This document shows positions 1 through 13,200 of a DNA stretch of 26,973 nucleotides, one piece after another. The stretch is from Asterionellopsis glacialis. Taxonomy: Eukaryota > Bacillariophyta > Plagiogrammaphyceae > Rhaphoneidales > Asterionellopsidaceae. The notes beneath the pieces were generated by a model, which ran no database searches, was not told where the DNA came from, and worked only from the letters and a program-made list of their open reading frames with translations. The position numbers and the translations under genes were made by a program. Location of the stretch: positions 2,624-29,596 of the forward strand of contig WKLE02002581.1 in NCBI GenBank assembly GCA_014885115.2. The letters are read 5' to 3'. Numbering within the stretch: position 1 is the stretch's first letter; the number at the start of each line of letters is the position of its first letter.

Positions 1-56
1 GGTGGAGAGCTCCTGCCACAAAACAATCTTTAAAGAGGAGGAAGCAAAAGTTTTTG
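1..56 (+). other. 5' flank or leader of the giant gene
   Basis: Short purine-rich stretch before the chosen ATG. The frame of exon 1 is open back to the window edge, with no stop between base 3 and 56, so an upstream coding extension or an earlier exon cannot be excluded. The chosen ATG has T at -3, a weak context. It was chosen because a hydrophobic signal peptide follows it immediately. No promoter element can be recognised in so short a stretch. Confidence 0.4.
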
Positions 57-107
57 ATGTTGCACCTTCTCCTTTGTTCTTTTCTTTGCCTGACTTCAGC
101 AAATGCA
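57..107 (+). other. Signal peptide (residues 1-17)
   Basis: The ATG at 57 opens MLHLLLCSFLCLTSANA: a Leu-rich hydrophobic core followed by an A-x-A type cleavage site (ANA|EC). This supports entry into the secretory pathway. It is the only convincing signal peptide in the large frames, which argues that the following frames are exons of the same protein. If translation began upstream, the N-region would be Lys/Arg-rich, still compatible with a signal sequence. Confidence 0.75.
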
Positions 108-3100
108 GAATGTTTGCTGCAACAAAATTACCGTGCGGGTATTCTTGGGGCCCTGGAGGAGGTCGACAATGAAATGCAAAAAACATTTGATGATCTTAAA
201 AGTATTGATATCCCCCTCTTATCTCAGGGTGTCAAGGCATCAGAACTGCTAGACATAAAGACCCAAGTTTTCACACCACTCAGGAATGCAGTGAATATTG
301 CATGGCAAGAAAACATGGACTATGCAGTGCAGGATCTCAATCAGTATCTTGAAGACAATTTGCAAGAAGACCTTACTATCCTCTTTACGTGTGACACACA
401 AGGTTCTACCTTACTAGGTCTCACTTTGGCAATTCAGGGAAGTACTGCATTCAATCCATTGAGCCTCTCCTACGGCCTGCTGCCTGAAATTGAAGACCTT
501 GCCAATTTGGTTATTAATATTCCCGAATTTCCAGTAGAATTCAATCTCGGAATCAATATTAACGTTGACGATAGCAAGAATCTCTTCACTCGGGGCGATG
601 TGACTGCTGGATTGGATCTACATCCCACTAGTGACGTGTCAGTGCAAGTAGACTTTCCTTTTAAGGAAAGTCCTCTTAGTGGCTTCTTTGCATTGAATGC
701 GATGCTTGAGTTCTCAAGAGAGAGCGGCTGGAATGCAGCGGGGAGCTTTAGTTTTGACTTAGAGGATTCATCCACAGCCTTCAAGCTAAGCACAAGCGAT
801 GATAATATCTTTGATACAAAGCCTCCCAAGGTTGTGATGGATTTTAACTTTTGCGCATTTCAGGAGGAGCTTGTCAATGCTATACAGTCTGGCCTTAAAC
901 TAGACGGTGAGCTTGATGAATTGCTTGATTCTCTTGTGAGTGATTTCGATACTTCAACATTCGGTTCAGAATTCGTTCCCAATCTCAAAGCAAGCTTCAC
1001 TCAAGCCGCAGAGGTTGAAGTCAACAAAGCAAGTACTGCCATTGCTGGTTGGATCAGTGAAGGATGTAATGTAAAAAGGCGTATGATGGAGATCAATGAA
1101 GTAGGAATTCAACGTCGAGTTTCCACTCACGAAGAAGGCACCTTCAGCTATCTGAAAGATATGCTTCAACAGGATAATTCTGAGTTTTTAATCACAGCGG
1201 GACTGTTCCCACTTAGGAACGAGCTTGCAATTGACATATCCATAAACTTTACTGAAGCTTTCACGACTGATGATTTTCTCAACGGTCTTGATAAAATATT
1301 TGCCAACTTGGGTGGCGCAAAGGAGATGATAGATAATGCCGGGACGGGCAACGAAACAAATTTGAGCGATCTTCTGAGTGCCGCAAATGCTTCGGCAATG
1401 TTGCTCATTCAAGCATCAGCGGGGTTGAAGCTTCCAAGTCTCTTGAGTAACGTGCAAGCATACATAGAAGGAAACAAGGGTGATACGAATGCGCTCGGGA
1501 GCCAATTTGTTCGATTTGATGACCTGAAGTTGACCACTGAAGTAAAAGCAGAAGATGTATCTGTTGAAGTATTTTCAAGTGTTTCCATCACAAATGGAGC
1601 CTTTGACGCATCAGTTGGATTAACGCTTCAGTCTCCCTTTGAAGTTATGTTTGATGAACTTACTAGTGGCTCTACTCTATCACAGCTAATCACGAGTCGT
1701 TTTGATTTCAAGCCGAGTGGTACCTTGTACGCAAATCTGCCAATTGATGCGTCTGTAAACGGAGAACATGACTGGAATCTGAAGTTCAGCTTCAGTGACG
1801 ACGACCTCTTTCAATTACCAGGACCTAGTATTATTATTGATTTCAACGCATGCAAGATTTCGGAGGCATTTGAACTGCTACTCGGAAAGCTTGGATCACT
1901 AGAATTACCTGTGACCCAACTTCTCGGTGCCGGTACCTCAACAAGTGGTATAAATTTTACCTCTGTGCTGGACTCCCTAGACGATTTGTTCCCCTCCGTT
2001 GGGGAATTTGCTAATGGCATCTTGGAGGCAAAGAATGAGCTTTTCCATCTATGTCAGGAGGCTAAAGCAAAAAATTCAGCACAAGTTCCTTCGATTCAAG
2101 ATGTAATTGCATTGATCACGGAAGAAGTCTTGTCAGAGTCAACCGGTGAAAGTGAAGTTGAAGAGTCAACAGGAAGGAGATCAAGAAGGAGACTTCGCAC
2201 TCATGAAGATCATGGCAATCCGTATAATTTAGGCCGTGCTTCGAACCGTCACCAACAAAAACGGGCGTTGCGGGTGAAAGACATGGCAGTTGCCAAGTAC
2301 ACTCGTCCACGTAGACTTGACCGTCAACGAAGGTTACAGGAGGCTACTGCAAGTATTGCTGCTGATTTTCTAGATGCTCTGCACATTGATGGAGGATTTG
2401 ATGGACGGGATGTATTTATTAGCATTTCTCTGGATATATCAAAATCCTACCTTGAACAACTACAAGACGTTCTCAAAGCACCTCTGGGAGCTTTGGCTGA
2501 AGTGGACTTCCTAAGCGAAATCTTTCCTGGAGATAGTTCCACAAACAGTCTTGAGATAGACTTAGACGCCAATGCTGCTTTTGCTGCAAGCGCGCATGTA
2601 GGAGTCAGGGTTGGTTTTCAGATTGGAGGATCTGAATTCAGTAACGTTGCAAATATTACGACCAATCCGGCCAATCTCCTGAAGAAATGCTACATACAGT
2701 TTCAAGATATATCAGCTAAAGCCATTTTATCTGCCGACAGTATAAATACTGAAATCTCGATTCCTGGTCTGTCTTCACTCAATATAGTTGATGGTTCGGT
2801 TGCACTAGGTGTTGGACTTGGTATTGTGAAAGCAAGTGACAAAATTTTCTTCCCGGAAATATCCAGCACGCTTGTAGTTTTGCGAAAGAATGCTACCTGG
2901 AAACCCGTAGGCGTTTTAGATGTTTCATTACCAGTCAATTTTGCTATCCAAGACGTCATCGAATTATCTCCTGTGGTCACCATTACTGACGAAAATATAT
3001 TTGATTCGGAATCGCCATCTGTTAAAATTGATGCCGACCTCAGAAATCTGACAAATCAAATCACAACCATACTGGGAGACCTTACTGATAAATTGGGGGA

Positions 3101-4249
3101 TGTTGTAAGCACACTCATACCGGATTTTAGCTTTGATGTTGACTTTAATATTTTTGGCGATTTCGGGTTAGATTTCAGTGATTTTATTGACGAGTTCCTA
3201 GAGCTTTACAATGAATTCTCTGGATCATTTGATGTGGACTTTCGATTACTGAGCTGCCTCAAACCACGGAGGTTATCCCGTTACGCAGATATGCTTCAAA
3301 TCGGGAGCAAAAATCCATTGCCATCGTTTTCCAATGCTCTCATAGATGTGATCTTCAACAAATTGGATTCGTACGACTTCAATGGTGTTTCGATCATTCC
3401 AGGTGTACCCTTTGGAACAGAGTTGTCAGCCTACTTTGACACCTATATAAATGGAATTCCTTGCAGTAGCAAATCTGGAATATGCTTTTCTCCGGATGCT
3501 TTCTTACCTGCTATAGCTGTTGCTTATGGTTTTGTCCCCTCGATATCTGATCCACGAGCCTCGACTTTTACGATAGAGGAACTTTTCACGCCAAGATTTA
3601 GTCCTACAGTCATCAAAAGGCTCTTTGACCGCATTAAAAATACTCTCCCCGATGCTGTCTCTCGTTTTGATGGACTTGACAGTTCTAACATACCAATGGT
3701 TGTGAGTACATCGGAGCTTTTTAATATTAAGGATTTCATCGCTGAAATACAAGTAGGACTGAATTTGGCACCATCCGTAGAATTCGCGGCATCTGGCTTT
3801 AGTCAAGGGGATATCTTTGAATCGCTTTCCCCCAATCCTTGCATTCCTTCGATCCGTTCTTTGGTTGACTTTATCAAGAGAGACTTAATCCCCAAGCTCC
3901 AACAAAGTCTAAGCTTTGATATTGACCTTCCCGACCTCAATACTTTTGATGATTTGACCGTCAAATTACCGACATTTGGGATCGATGGTTTGTCACTTGG
4001 GAGTTTTAATATTAACTCGACGAAGCTATTTCCGCCATCCATTAACTTTAACCAAATCCAGGGGTTTGGCTTTGATTTTGGCATTGAATATGAAAAGGAG
4101 CTTGTCCTTCAGACTCGCTTATTGGTAAATGTAAAGGATGTTAATCCTGCTCAAGCTTTAGCGAGCGCTGCGAATGCATTGAACGATACATTTCAAGATG
4201 CCGGAAACCTTTTCGATGAAACTTTCGGAGGGGGTAAAACCTTTGACGC
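57..4249 (+). CDS. Exon 1: signal peptide and degenerate beta-rich modules (residues 1-1397)
   Basis: Uninterrupted frame to a donor at 4250 (GTGAGC), two bases before an in-frame TGA; it ends in phase 2. It holds at least four related modules. Their ends carry an acidic-aromatic signature: DDNIFDTKPP at about residue 248, DDDLFQLPGP at about 581, DENIFDSESP at about 979 and QGDIFESLSP at about 1250. The first two continue into a DFNxC element. Between modules lie Leu-rich helical-looking stretches. Arg-rich clusters occur at about 341-354 (KRRM, QRRV), 706-714 (GRRSRRRLR), 750-761 (RPRRLDRQRRLQ) and 1071-1073 (RRL). I do not recognise a named Pfam fold. The pattern resembles the repeated hydrophobic-acidic modules of giant bacterial calcium-binding proteins. 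Confidence 0.85.
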
Positions 4250-7200
4250 GTGAGCATTGTAACTTCTTGTGTTGTTCATAATATCAGTACTTTCCACTGT
4301 TGGTGCTTTTTTATACTAATATTATTGTTTTCTGCTTCATTTTTCATTTACAGTCTGTCAAGTAAGACCACTGAAGTATCAAATTTCTTCACGAAAATAG
4401 CAAACGAAGAAAGTCTTGATCTTAGCCTCGATGCTAATATAGATCTAAACTTGACTGTAGCCTTGTCTTCAAATTCTTTTGTGGTGAGCGCTGAGTTGAA
4501 CGAATTTTCAAGCGCCTTATCGGTAGGTATTAAACCAGAACCTTTCAAACTTAACCTGAGTGATAACTTCGAAATGACAGCAACTTCAGATACAAGACTG
4601 CAGCTATCACTGGAAAATATTGCAACACCATTTGACTTATTTAACGAACCTTCACAATTGGCTAATATCAGTCTTGGTGGGTCGTTCGAAGCTTTCCTTG
4701 GAATTTCCGTGACAAACGTTCCAGTTGATTTTTCTCTATCAGCCAGTGTGGACGACTTGACAGCTTTAAACAATATTTCATATGTTGCCGAAATTAATCT
4801 CAATCTTGTACCGGTCAATGATACCCTCTACGGCTTATTGAATGACTTTGATAAGGTGGACTACGAAAGTGATGACAGCATTTTGAAAAACTTTGCTTCC
4901 TTTTTACCTCCACTAGATCTATCTTGCATCAAGGAATCTGGACAGAAATACTTGCGCAATGAAACTGACACATTGCCCGTTTCAGGTTTCCTTGATGCCA
5001 TTAGTTCGGGTTGTTCCCCCGAGGGACTTGGTCTTATTCTTCGTGGGGGCTATGATACTGGAAAGGAAGAGCTTGCCGTGAGAGTTGCTTTCTCTGTAAG
5101 TATATCAGCCAGCATCTCTGAGGCCATTGACGGTCTTGTTGGTTTATTCGGAAATGACGGGCTAAATTTGGGGAACAACTTTTTTGACGAGACTTTTCTT
5201 GAGACTATATATCTAACAGGGTCCCTAGACTTTGAAGCTACCATTGGTGTTGGAAATATTCCAAAAGACGAATTGACTTTAACAAGTTTCACAACGGACT
5301 TGGATCCTTTCTTCAAAATTGATCATTTCAATATTAGCGCGTCAATGAGAGGCAACAATGTATCAACTTCTTTTAACGTTGCGACCGCGTCAGGTGTGGG
5401 TAGAGACGGAGGCCTACTGGAATTACTGCTTGATGAAGCATTCATTTTACTGGACGTTTCTGCGCAGCTTGAAGGTGGTCCAATTGAAGTTCAAAATTTG
5501 TTTTCCGGAAATGCTACTTTGTCCAAGGAAGGCAGCCTTGAAGTGCGGCTTCCAGTAGCCGTCGACATTAGTGGTGAACTAATTGGTATCACGCTGTCAC
5601 TCAAGGACGATGATTTGTTTGATAATGTGCCTATATCGTTTGATTACGAGCTTGATGGCTGTTCCATCAAAACTTCGATTGAAAATCTATTCGACCAGTT
5701 AGCCATTACCACCAGGTCACAACTTGAAAGTAGTTTGAACTATAATACCGATCCGTTCGAGTTTGATCTGAGTGGAGTTCTAGACGGTTTAACAACAGCG
5801 TTAGAAAACCTTACATCTAAAGTGGTTGAAAAGCTTGATTGTGATGACACCGGCGTACGACGTCTCCAAATTGGAAATGTCACCTTCGTTGACAGAATAA
5901 GAGGGGCTTTCCAATCCCTCGAATCTGAGCTACTAGATAATTATGGTATAGCGATTGGATTCGTAGTCGAAAGTAACTTTGACCCCAGCACATTCAGTGC
6001 TGGCGTCACAGTAGAGTTAAACGTCGGAACCTCAAAAACAGCAAATGATGTAGTAAAAATAGTTGAGGACTTCTTTGGCGCTGCAACGGCCAATTCCAAT
6101 ACCACAGAGGCAGTTGGTGTTACCAATGGAAGTGGATCTGTGGGCTTCGACGTGGACTCCCTACTTAATAGTACGGTTCTGGCAGCTGGATTTGAGATAA
6201 GCTTGGGGTTGGAAATAGACCTCAATGCTATACAACAAGTAAATGACATTGCATCTGGTATTTTCTTGAACATTCCCTCGTATGGAGGATACGCATCAAT
6301 TGTTGTTGATCCGATCGAATTATCGCTAAGTTTAGGTGAAACAAGTCTGGAACTACGTGACACGTTTTTTGCTCTGGGTGCTACCTTGCAAAGCGCAGGA
6401 GAGTTTTCTGCATCTGTCCAAGATCTTATCGATAATACAGCAAACACGGAACCGTTGGCCTTGAAGGTTAACATAAATCTGAACAGTGAAATACTTATCG
6501 ATATCAATATCTCAGAGAGTGTGGTTATCTCTCCGATCCTGAAATTAGCCAGTGAAAATTTAATTGACGGTGATTTTGAATTTGAAGTTGATGTTGAACT
6601 CGATGTATTTTTGGACAGCTCTGTGATTGGTACCAACAATTTGACGTCAATTTTTAATAAAATTCAAGATATTCTTAGCGAAGTGTCCGGGTATGCCCCC
6701 CCCGACATAAATTTCAATTCAGGTGATACTTCGTCGCAATCGTCGGCATTGAATGGCATTGTTGATGTTATTAATGATGCTAATGAGTTTGTTACCGGCT
6801 TGCAGGAATTTCTTGACTTTTATAACGAACTTGACGAAATTATCCCCAAGGAGGTGCAGGCTGTTGTGCGGCATGCTGCGCTCTTATCTGGCGCAGATGG
6901 GTGCACCTCTCTTTCCAATTCATTCAAAGCATACGCATTCGATAAAATTGAAGCCAAGGGACTTTTTGTCAACGGAGAGACTATTGACGATTTTGACCCA
7001 TGTGAAGACCTTCCAAAACTGAAACAGGCACTTGACTATACATCTGATTTGGAGGAAATTGTGACACTTGAAAATCTTGTGGTATTTTCAGACGATCTTC
7101 GCGACCAATTAACAGCCACTGGTTTATTTGGTGATGAAATAAACATTCAAACTGTCATGGAGTTTTTTGGCAGTCTAAGTGTTCGGCGCCTAGTCGGATT

Positions 7201-10200
7201 CGTGAAGGAAAAGATAAATAGTCTATTGAACCCTGACGAGGAACCATCGGCTAGAAGAAGGATGTCCGCATTCCGAAGCAGTGGCGGTTGGCCAGTTACT
7301 CATGGACAAAGGGGTGTTCAAGTTCTACGAGATGTCCGGCGTTCCCTCTTGCACTTTGCTACAATCGAAGACCATTCCCATTCCAGACGATCTCTACAGA
7401 GTATCACAGTCATTGAACTGGAAGTTACCGATCAACTGTCATTTTCATTCGATGCCAACTTTGGTTCCGGAGCTAAAGAAATCCTCTTCAATATAGATTT
7501 TGCTTTCTCGACGGATTCGGGAAACGACGAAGCAACTGGAAGCGTCAAAACACTGTTGCAAAATTTTATCAGCGACACTTTGGGGACAAGTAGCGCGGTG
7601 AGCAGCGCTTTTACCGAAGAAGGTGGAGCTGAAGAAGAGGACACTGTCTTTAGTTTCAAAGATCAAGCTCAGGAACTGGCCGAAGACCTTATCGAGAGCA
7701 TTGTACTTGATGCAGAAGTTATCTTTAAGGCCAGCTTTGGTCTGGACCTCGACAGTTTTTTCAATAACGGATCTTTTCCAGAACTCATAGTAAACGTCGA
7801 GCAGTTCAAGATCGATGGAGTGTTTGGAGTAGACGACTGGAGTTCGGGGATTGTCTTACAAGACTCTCCTCCAATAGAATTTGGGATATCTCAAGCAAAA
7901 GCATTGATAGGCTTGAATCTGAATCTTGAAAATTTCAACCCCATTAAGGAAGGAATAATTGATAAATTGAAATCAGAGACTAAGGCGGGCATTGAAGTAG
8001 ATTTTCCCGCGTATGTCACGGTTGGTCCTGTTGGATTGTTGGGACGAATTCAATATAATGATTCCGACTTGTTCACGGGTGATTCACCTGAAGTCACCGT
8101 TGACGTTGATACCACCATTACATATAGCTTTCTAGAAGGTGCAGTGGAAGAACTTGGTGCAATAACTGGGTTACTTAACGATCTTGACTTTCTGGATGAA
8201 GACATTCCGCTGGTCGGCAATTCGATAAATCAGTTGATTGCTGGTGATGGAGAGAAAATTGGTGATTTGTTTGACTTCACTAGTTTTGTTGAAAGCATCA
8301 AATCTGACGAGAATATCACGATCGGTGGTGATACTGTAAAAATACCTCCACTCCTTGTAAAAATCCGCCAACACTTCGTGGATCTGTTAAAGAAAGGACG
8401 AGATGTCGCCCCATCACTCCCCAGCATTGGAGGAATTGTGAATGATCAATCAAATGACGCATTCTGCAAAGATAACACTCAAGAAATCTCTTTTGACTTC
8501 AGTGACAACGAGTTTAAATTATGCACCTTACTCCAATTTGAAACCGAAGTTGCGCTTGACGGCAATGGTCTACTTGACGTTGCGGAAGGCAGCTTTTACA
8601 TCGATGTGGAGGAGGAGAGTAAATTTACTGCAAAAGCAACTCTGGCTTTTGGTGCCAAAATCACTAAAGAAGGTTCTGCTCTCAAGATTGACTTTGATAC
8701 CATCGTTGTCAACGTCCAATTGGAAGCAAACCCGGAGGTCACATTAGGCCTTGGCATGTTCCAGCTTACATCTCAGGTTGACGCTAACCTTAATGGAGAA
8801 TTTAAACTCAAATATTGCCCCGACGGCGGCGGCTGTTCCCCGGCGCAGCTCGAGGCCGATGGTTACGGGCGGCGAACCAACACCTCATCTTTCTTCTTTA
8901 ACAATTCTGCAGACTATGCTTTTTCAGGTGCTGTACGCGTCGGAGATGATAAGTATGCATTAGACCTTGGTGACGGTCTTACATTTTCAATCGAAGATGA
9001 CAATGTTTTTGACTCAACACCACCAAATATTACTCTACCTACTCTTGATTTAAGTGAGCTGAGTGTCTTTTCCCCCGGTAATGCTGTTGCACTTATCCGT
9101 CTTTTGGATAGTTCATTAGTGCGTGCAACCCAGAACGAAGCGTAAGTGCAACAGTAAACCTTAGTCTCTTTCTTGCGAAAGACGAATTAAATGTTGAATG
9201 GCATACATCGCTTATTTTTTTCCTTTTGATACTCAAACTCGTCACTATTCCTTGTTCTTTTGTTTAAAAAAATATAGGTTCCAATTAAATTTACCCCTCG
9301 TGGACAAGAAATTCAGCGACATTTTGGAAGTGGGGACTGTCTTGTCCGAGAAGCTGTTTGAACTCTTCGTAAAAACCGAACCCTTTGAAGATAGGGGTCG
9401 TAAATCCCTTTGGATAAAGACTGATGAATTCAAAAATGTCAACATTACAGTCTATAACACAACCGCTGAAGAGGATGATTTCATTACCACTATCGATCTA
9501 GAGCTCTATGTGGTAACAAACGAACTCAGTGTCAATCCCGATAAATTTCGGGACGTAAGAGACATTGCAAAGGTATGCAAAATTCCTGGGATCACGGACG
9601 AAACAGATGCTTCTGCCCTGATCGAGATAATTAAAAACTGTGCTGATTTTGATTTGGATGTCTGTGCACCAGACGAGTGCCAGAAAGGGGGCGAAGCAGG
9701 AAACGATGATGAAGTTGACTTTTATGATTGTAATTGCGACATCGTAGTCGGTACCCGGGAGGCAGGGGAACAGGATGGGCTTCTGTTTATTGCTACGGTG
9801 GCTTACAAGAACAGCTCGCTTCCGAATGACATTCAGCTTCTGGGCTTATTTGATCTGTTACCAGAAGATCCAGATGAGCCATTCAAGGGACCAACGTCTT
9901 ATTTGGGTCTGCCAGTTAATAATCCTACTTACCCTTCCTTGGTACCACGCTTTCGCACTATGGAAGAATTCCTCAACTCTACAGAACAGGCACTATCAAA
10001 TTTTTCAGGTGTCAATGTGGACTTCACCTACACCCCAAAAACACCGAATGCTGCGGGTCGATTCCTTATTGATATTGGATTCAGTAAAAGTACAGAATTG
10101 GGTGTGGATTACAGCTCATCTGTTGAGCTTGGAGATTTGGCGGATATTTCTGTGACGGATTCTAATCTGAACTTTAATGCCAATTTTGATTTGGCTACAC

Positions 10201-13200
10201 AAATTGGTGTCATCTTGGGACCTGACGAGACAGAGAATATAATGCTTATTGCAACCACTTGTGAGAACTTTAAATGTAATCCAGATCCAACAGAATTCAA
10301 GATTGCATACACGGAAGGGGGAAATGAAACTGTTTCACATGTCTCCATTGGAGGTACCGGGGTCGTCAAAGTAGACAATGTTGCAATTCTGACGGGAAAT
10401 AATAATGTCTCGAAAGTTCTTAAAGAGGTTTTAGAACATATAAATCTAATTGAAGAAGAAGAAGGGATAGTGCAGCAGGGAAATTCTCGGCTCGTGATTA
10501 AGTTTCGTAAGGAAATTTCATTGGTGAAACTAAATGTTCTGAAAGATTGTCAAGACGTGAAAGATAAGGACAACATCCAGACCACGAATACTAGCGTACT
10601 CGAATGCCCAAAAGGTACCAAGTCGGAATTTCTTGAAAACCCATATAATTTTATTGACAACGTACTAAAAAAACGTCAGTTTAGAATTGTTGTTGGGGGA
10701 ACATCGATTGATGCCGCTTTCCAAGGAAGCGGGAGTGCAACTGTAGCTGCAAACGCTGGTGGAGTCATAGAAGTAGAAGGACAGTTGGAGGCTGACATTA
10801 GTGGAGACCTCAGTTTAGCATTGAATCGTTACGGCGAGTTGATTTCATTCAATGAGTGGCTTATGAGGCTCACAGAGCTCAACAGTGAACTACGCACCAA
10901 GGGATTTTTCGAGGCAGCTGCCAGCTTTGATGCAAAATTTGAAGCCGGTTTGTCTTTGAGAGAGCCATTTGAGTTTAATGGCCTCGAAGTTGCCGGTGGG
11001 TTTAGGGAACCGTTTAGGATTGATTTCCTTGAATTCAATCGCAGCGCCCGCCCAGATGTTTTCCTAGACGTCGATTTTCCCAATATCGGTGATATTCGAA
11101 ATCTAAATTTTTCCGACATTATAAATATACTTCAGAAGGCATTGGAACTCTTGGTGGGGTCTGAAGAAGGAGACACAGTTGAGTCGTGCAGTGGTGGTCT
11201 ACTCGGAACGGAGATTTTCGGTAAAAATATTTTTACATATCAAATTCCCGGTAAGTCTCTATATTTTCCAAGTCTTATATACAACAATTGAAAATCATAT
11301 TTGAATCAACTAATTGTGACACTTCATCTTTGACCCTTTGCATTTTTCGCGAAGTCTTGGGTATCAGTGCATGTGACACAGCTGGGTTTTTGCAGGTTAT
11401 TGTGGATGCCATTGATACTCTGATTGAGGACTCCAAAAGCGAAGAAAAATCCAACTCGACCAGTACAACCAAAGAAAAATCCAACTCGACCACAACTTTT
11501 TCGGTCCTGGAAACCAAATTAGAGAGCCTACTGCAGAGTGGAGTTGGTGGGGAACCAGATGTTTCAGTAATTTCAACATCTAATGAGCTTCGTTCCGAAA
11601 TCCAAGTTCAGATCAAACTCGTGTGGGACTTCCAACAAGTAAATGATCTCGACATCGACCTCAGCGCCATTTTTGATGGATTAAGCTTGGACGATAACAT
11701 CGCCACGTTCGTCAATTCACTCGTAGCCTTTACTGGTACTGCCCGTACTGAGATCGATGGAGGGTTATCAGTGACTCTAGGCGTAGGTATTCAGTATGAC
11801 AGAAAAACACGTGCCAAAAATCCTTATATCATGGGCACAACAGGACTAAGCGTATTCTTCTCTGTCGACTCCGACGCTGATTTCACCGCATCTGTGGGCC
11901 CATTTGAGGCCGATATCAATGCAAATTTTGTGATTGATAATTATGGTGATAATCTTACCATCCAGATTGGTCTTGACGACGGCTTGAACTACTTTCTAAC
12001 TGAAAACAAGACACTTGTAAGACCCGGCGAAACAAAGGACTCCCCAAGTTATACAACAGTCAATGGCATAAAGGGCCTTGTTGACGTATTCGACGTTTCA
12101 TTCTCGGGAAGAGTGTCAGCTGAGATATATGCAGAGCTTGTAGCATTCCCTGGTTCATTTGCCGAGATAAAGTTTGATATTGCGGACATCAACAACGTAA
12201 TTCGGGGGAAAGCTGGGGCTGTCTCGTTGGTTTATGATTCTGAGATTGGTGTACCGTCCTTTCCTAGCTTTCTTGACTTGATGCTTCAATCCCCAGAAGG
12301 GATCATCGAGGGTGTGGAAAGCATATTAATTACTGCTGAGGAAGCTTCCCTGGGTAGACGCGGAATTGTCACTCAGTTTCCTATCGATATCATTGGAAAT
12401 AGTATCGGACGTGCTTTGGGTGCCGGTACATCTAACAACATACTAGCTAATAGTCGCCGGAGTATCGTGCCGGCACTGCAACAAAGACTCGCATCATATG
12501 AAGGCGAACCCGATAACGTAGCAGAGGTTCTGGCGGAAGAGTTGGAACTTGCTCTCACTCGAATTAACCTTTTAGATGGCGAGATTGATGTTACATGTTA
12601 TGCATTTAACGAGAGTGAGAATAAGCAGAAAAGCGTAAATTGCACCAAGGGCGACAGAGGAGAAGACGACCCCAACCCGACTTCGCTCATGTGGACGATT
12701 CCATTTGGTCAGACCTTTGAAATCGAAGTTCCTTTGGATTTTTCACTCGACTTGGGTTTTACAAAGCTTGCACTTCAGACAGGCGACGAAGGTCCTCCAA
12801 AATTAAACATATCTTGGGGCTTTCAATTTGCCTTTGGTTTTGACGAAAAGCTCGGATTCTTTCTGTATACTTTCCCAGAAAATGGACCTGAATTTGACAT
12901 CCAAGCTAGTCTAGAAGGTGCCGAAGGTCTAGGAATTGAGGCTCGCCTTCTATTCCTGCAAGCGGATCTACAAGGATTGGACATTAACGTCGGAGCTGGC
13001 ATCTTTGTAGATATCGACAAGGAAAATGCTCTTCGACGCAATGATACTGATGGTCCCGATTTTGGTAGGTTGACACTTGGCGACTTCAAGAAAATTGTTA
13101 AAAAGAGTGACCTCTTTCAAATTTGTGCTGGAGCTGCAGCGACTATGGAGGCTTCGTCTCTCAAGCTCTCAGTGTCCGAAAGTATCGTTGGCGGTGCAGC

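Noticed and set aside
4250..4353. N-terminal hydrophobic segment of the second large frame as a separate gene's signal peptide
   Set aside because: It begins at a non-ATG codon overlapping the previous stop, and lies wholly within a 104-bp GT..AG intron whose removal joins the two frames in phase.
4348..4818. Minus-strand open frame of 156 codons
   Set aside because: Antisense shadow of exon 2 with no recognisable features.
5941..6639. Minus-strand open frame of 232 codons
   Set aside because: Antisense to a strong exon with clear module structure; Ser/Thr/Lys-rich, no domain, no splice or start support. A shadow of exon 2.
9198..9277. Hydrophobic start of the third large frame as a new secreted protein
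   Set aside because: It is intron 2 sequence; the exon 2-3 splice is phase-matched and there is no other sign of a gene start.
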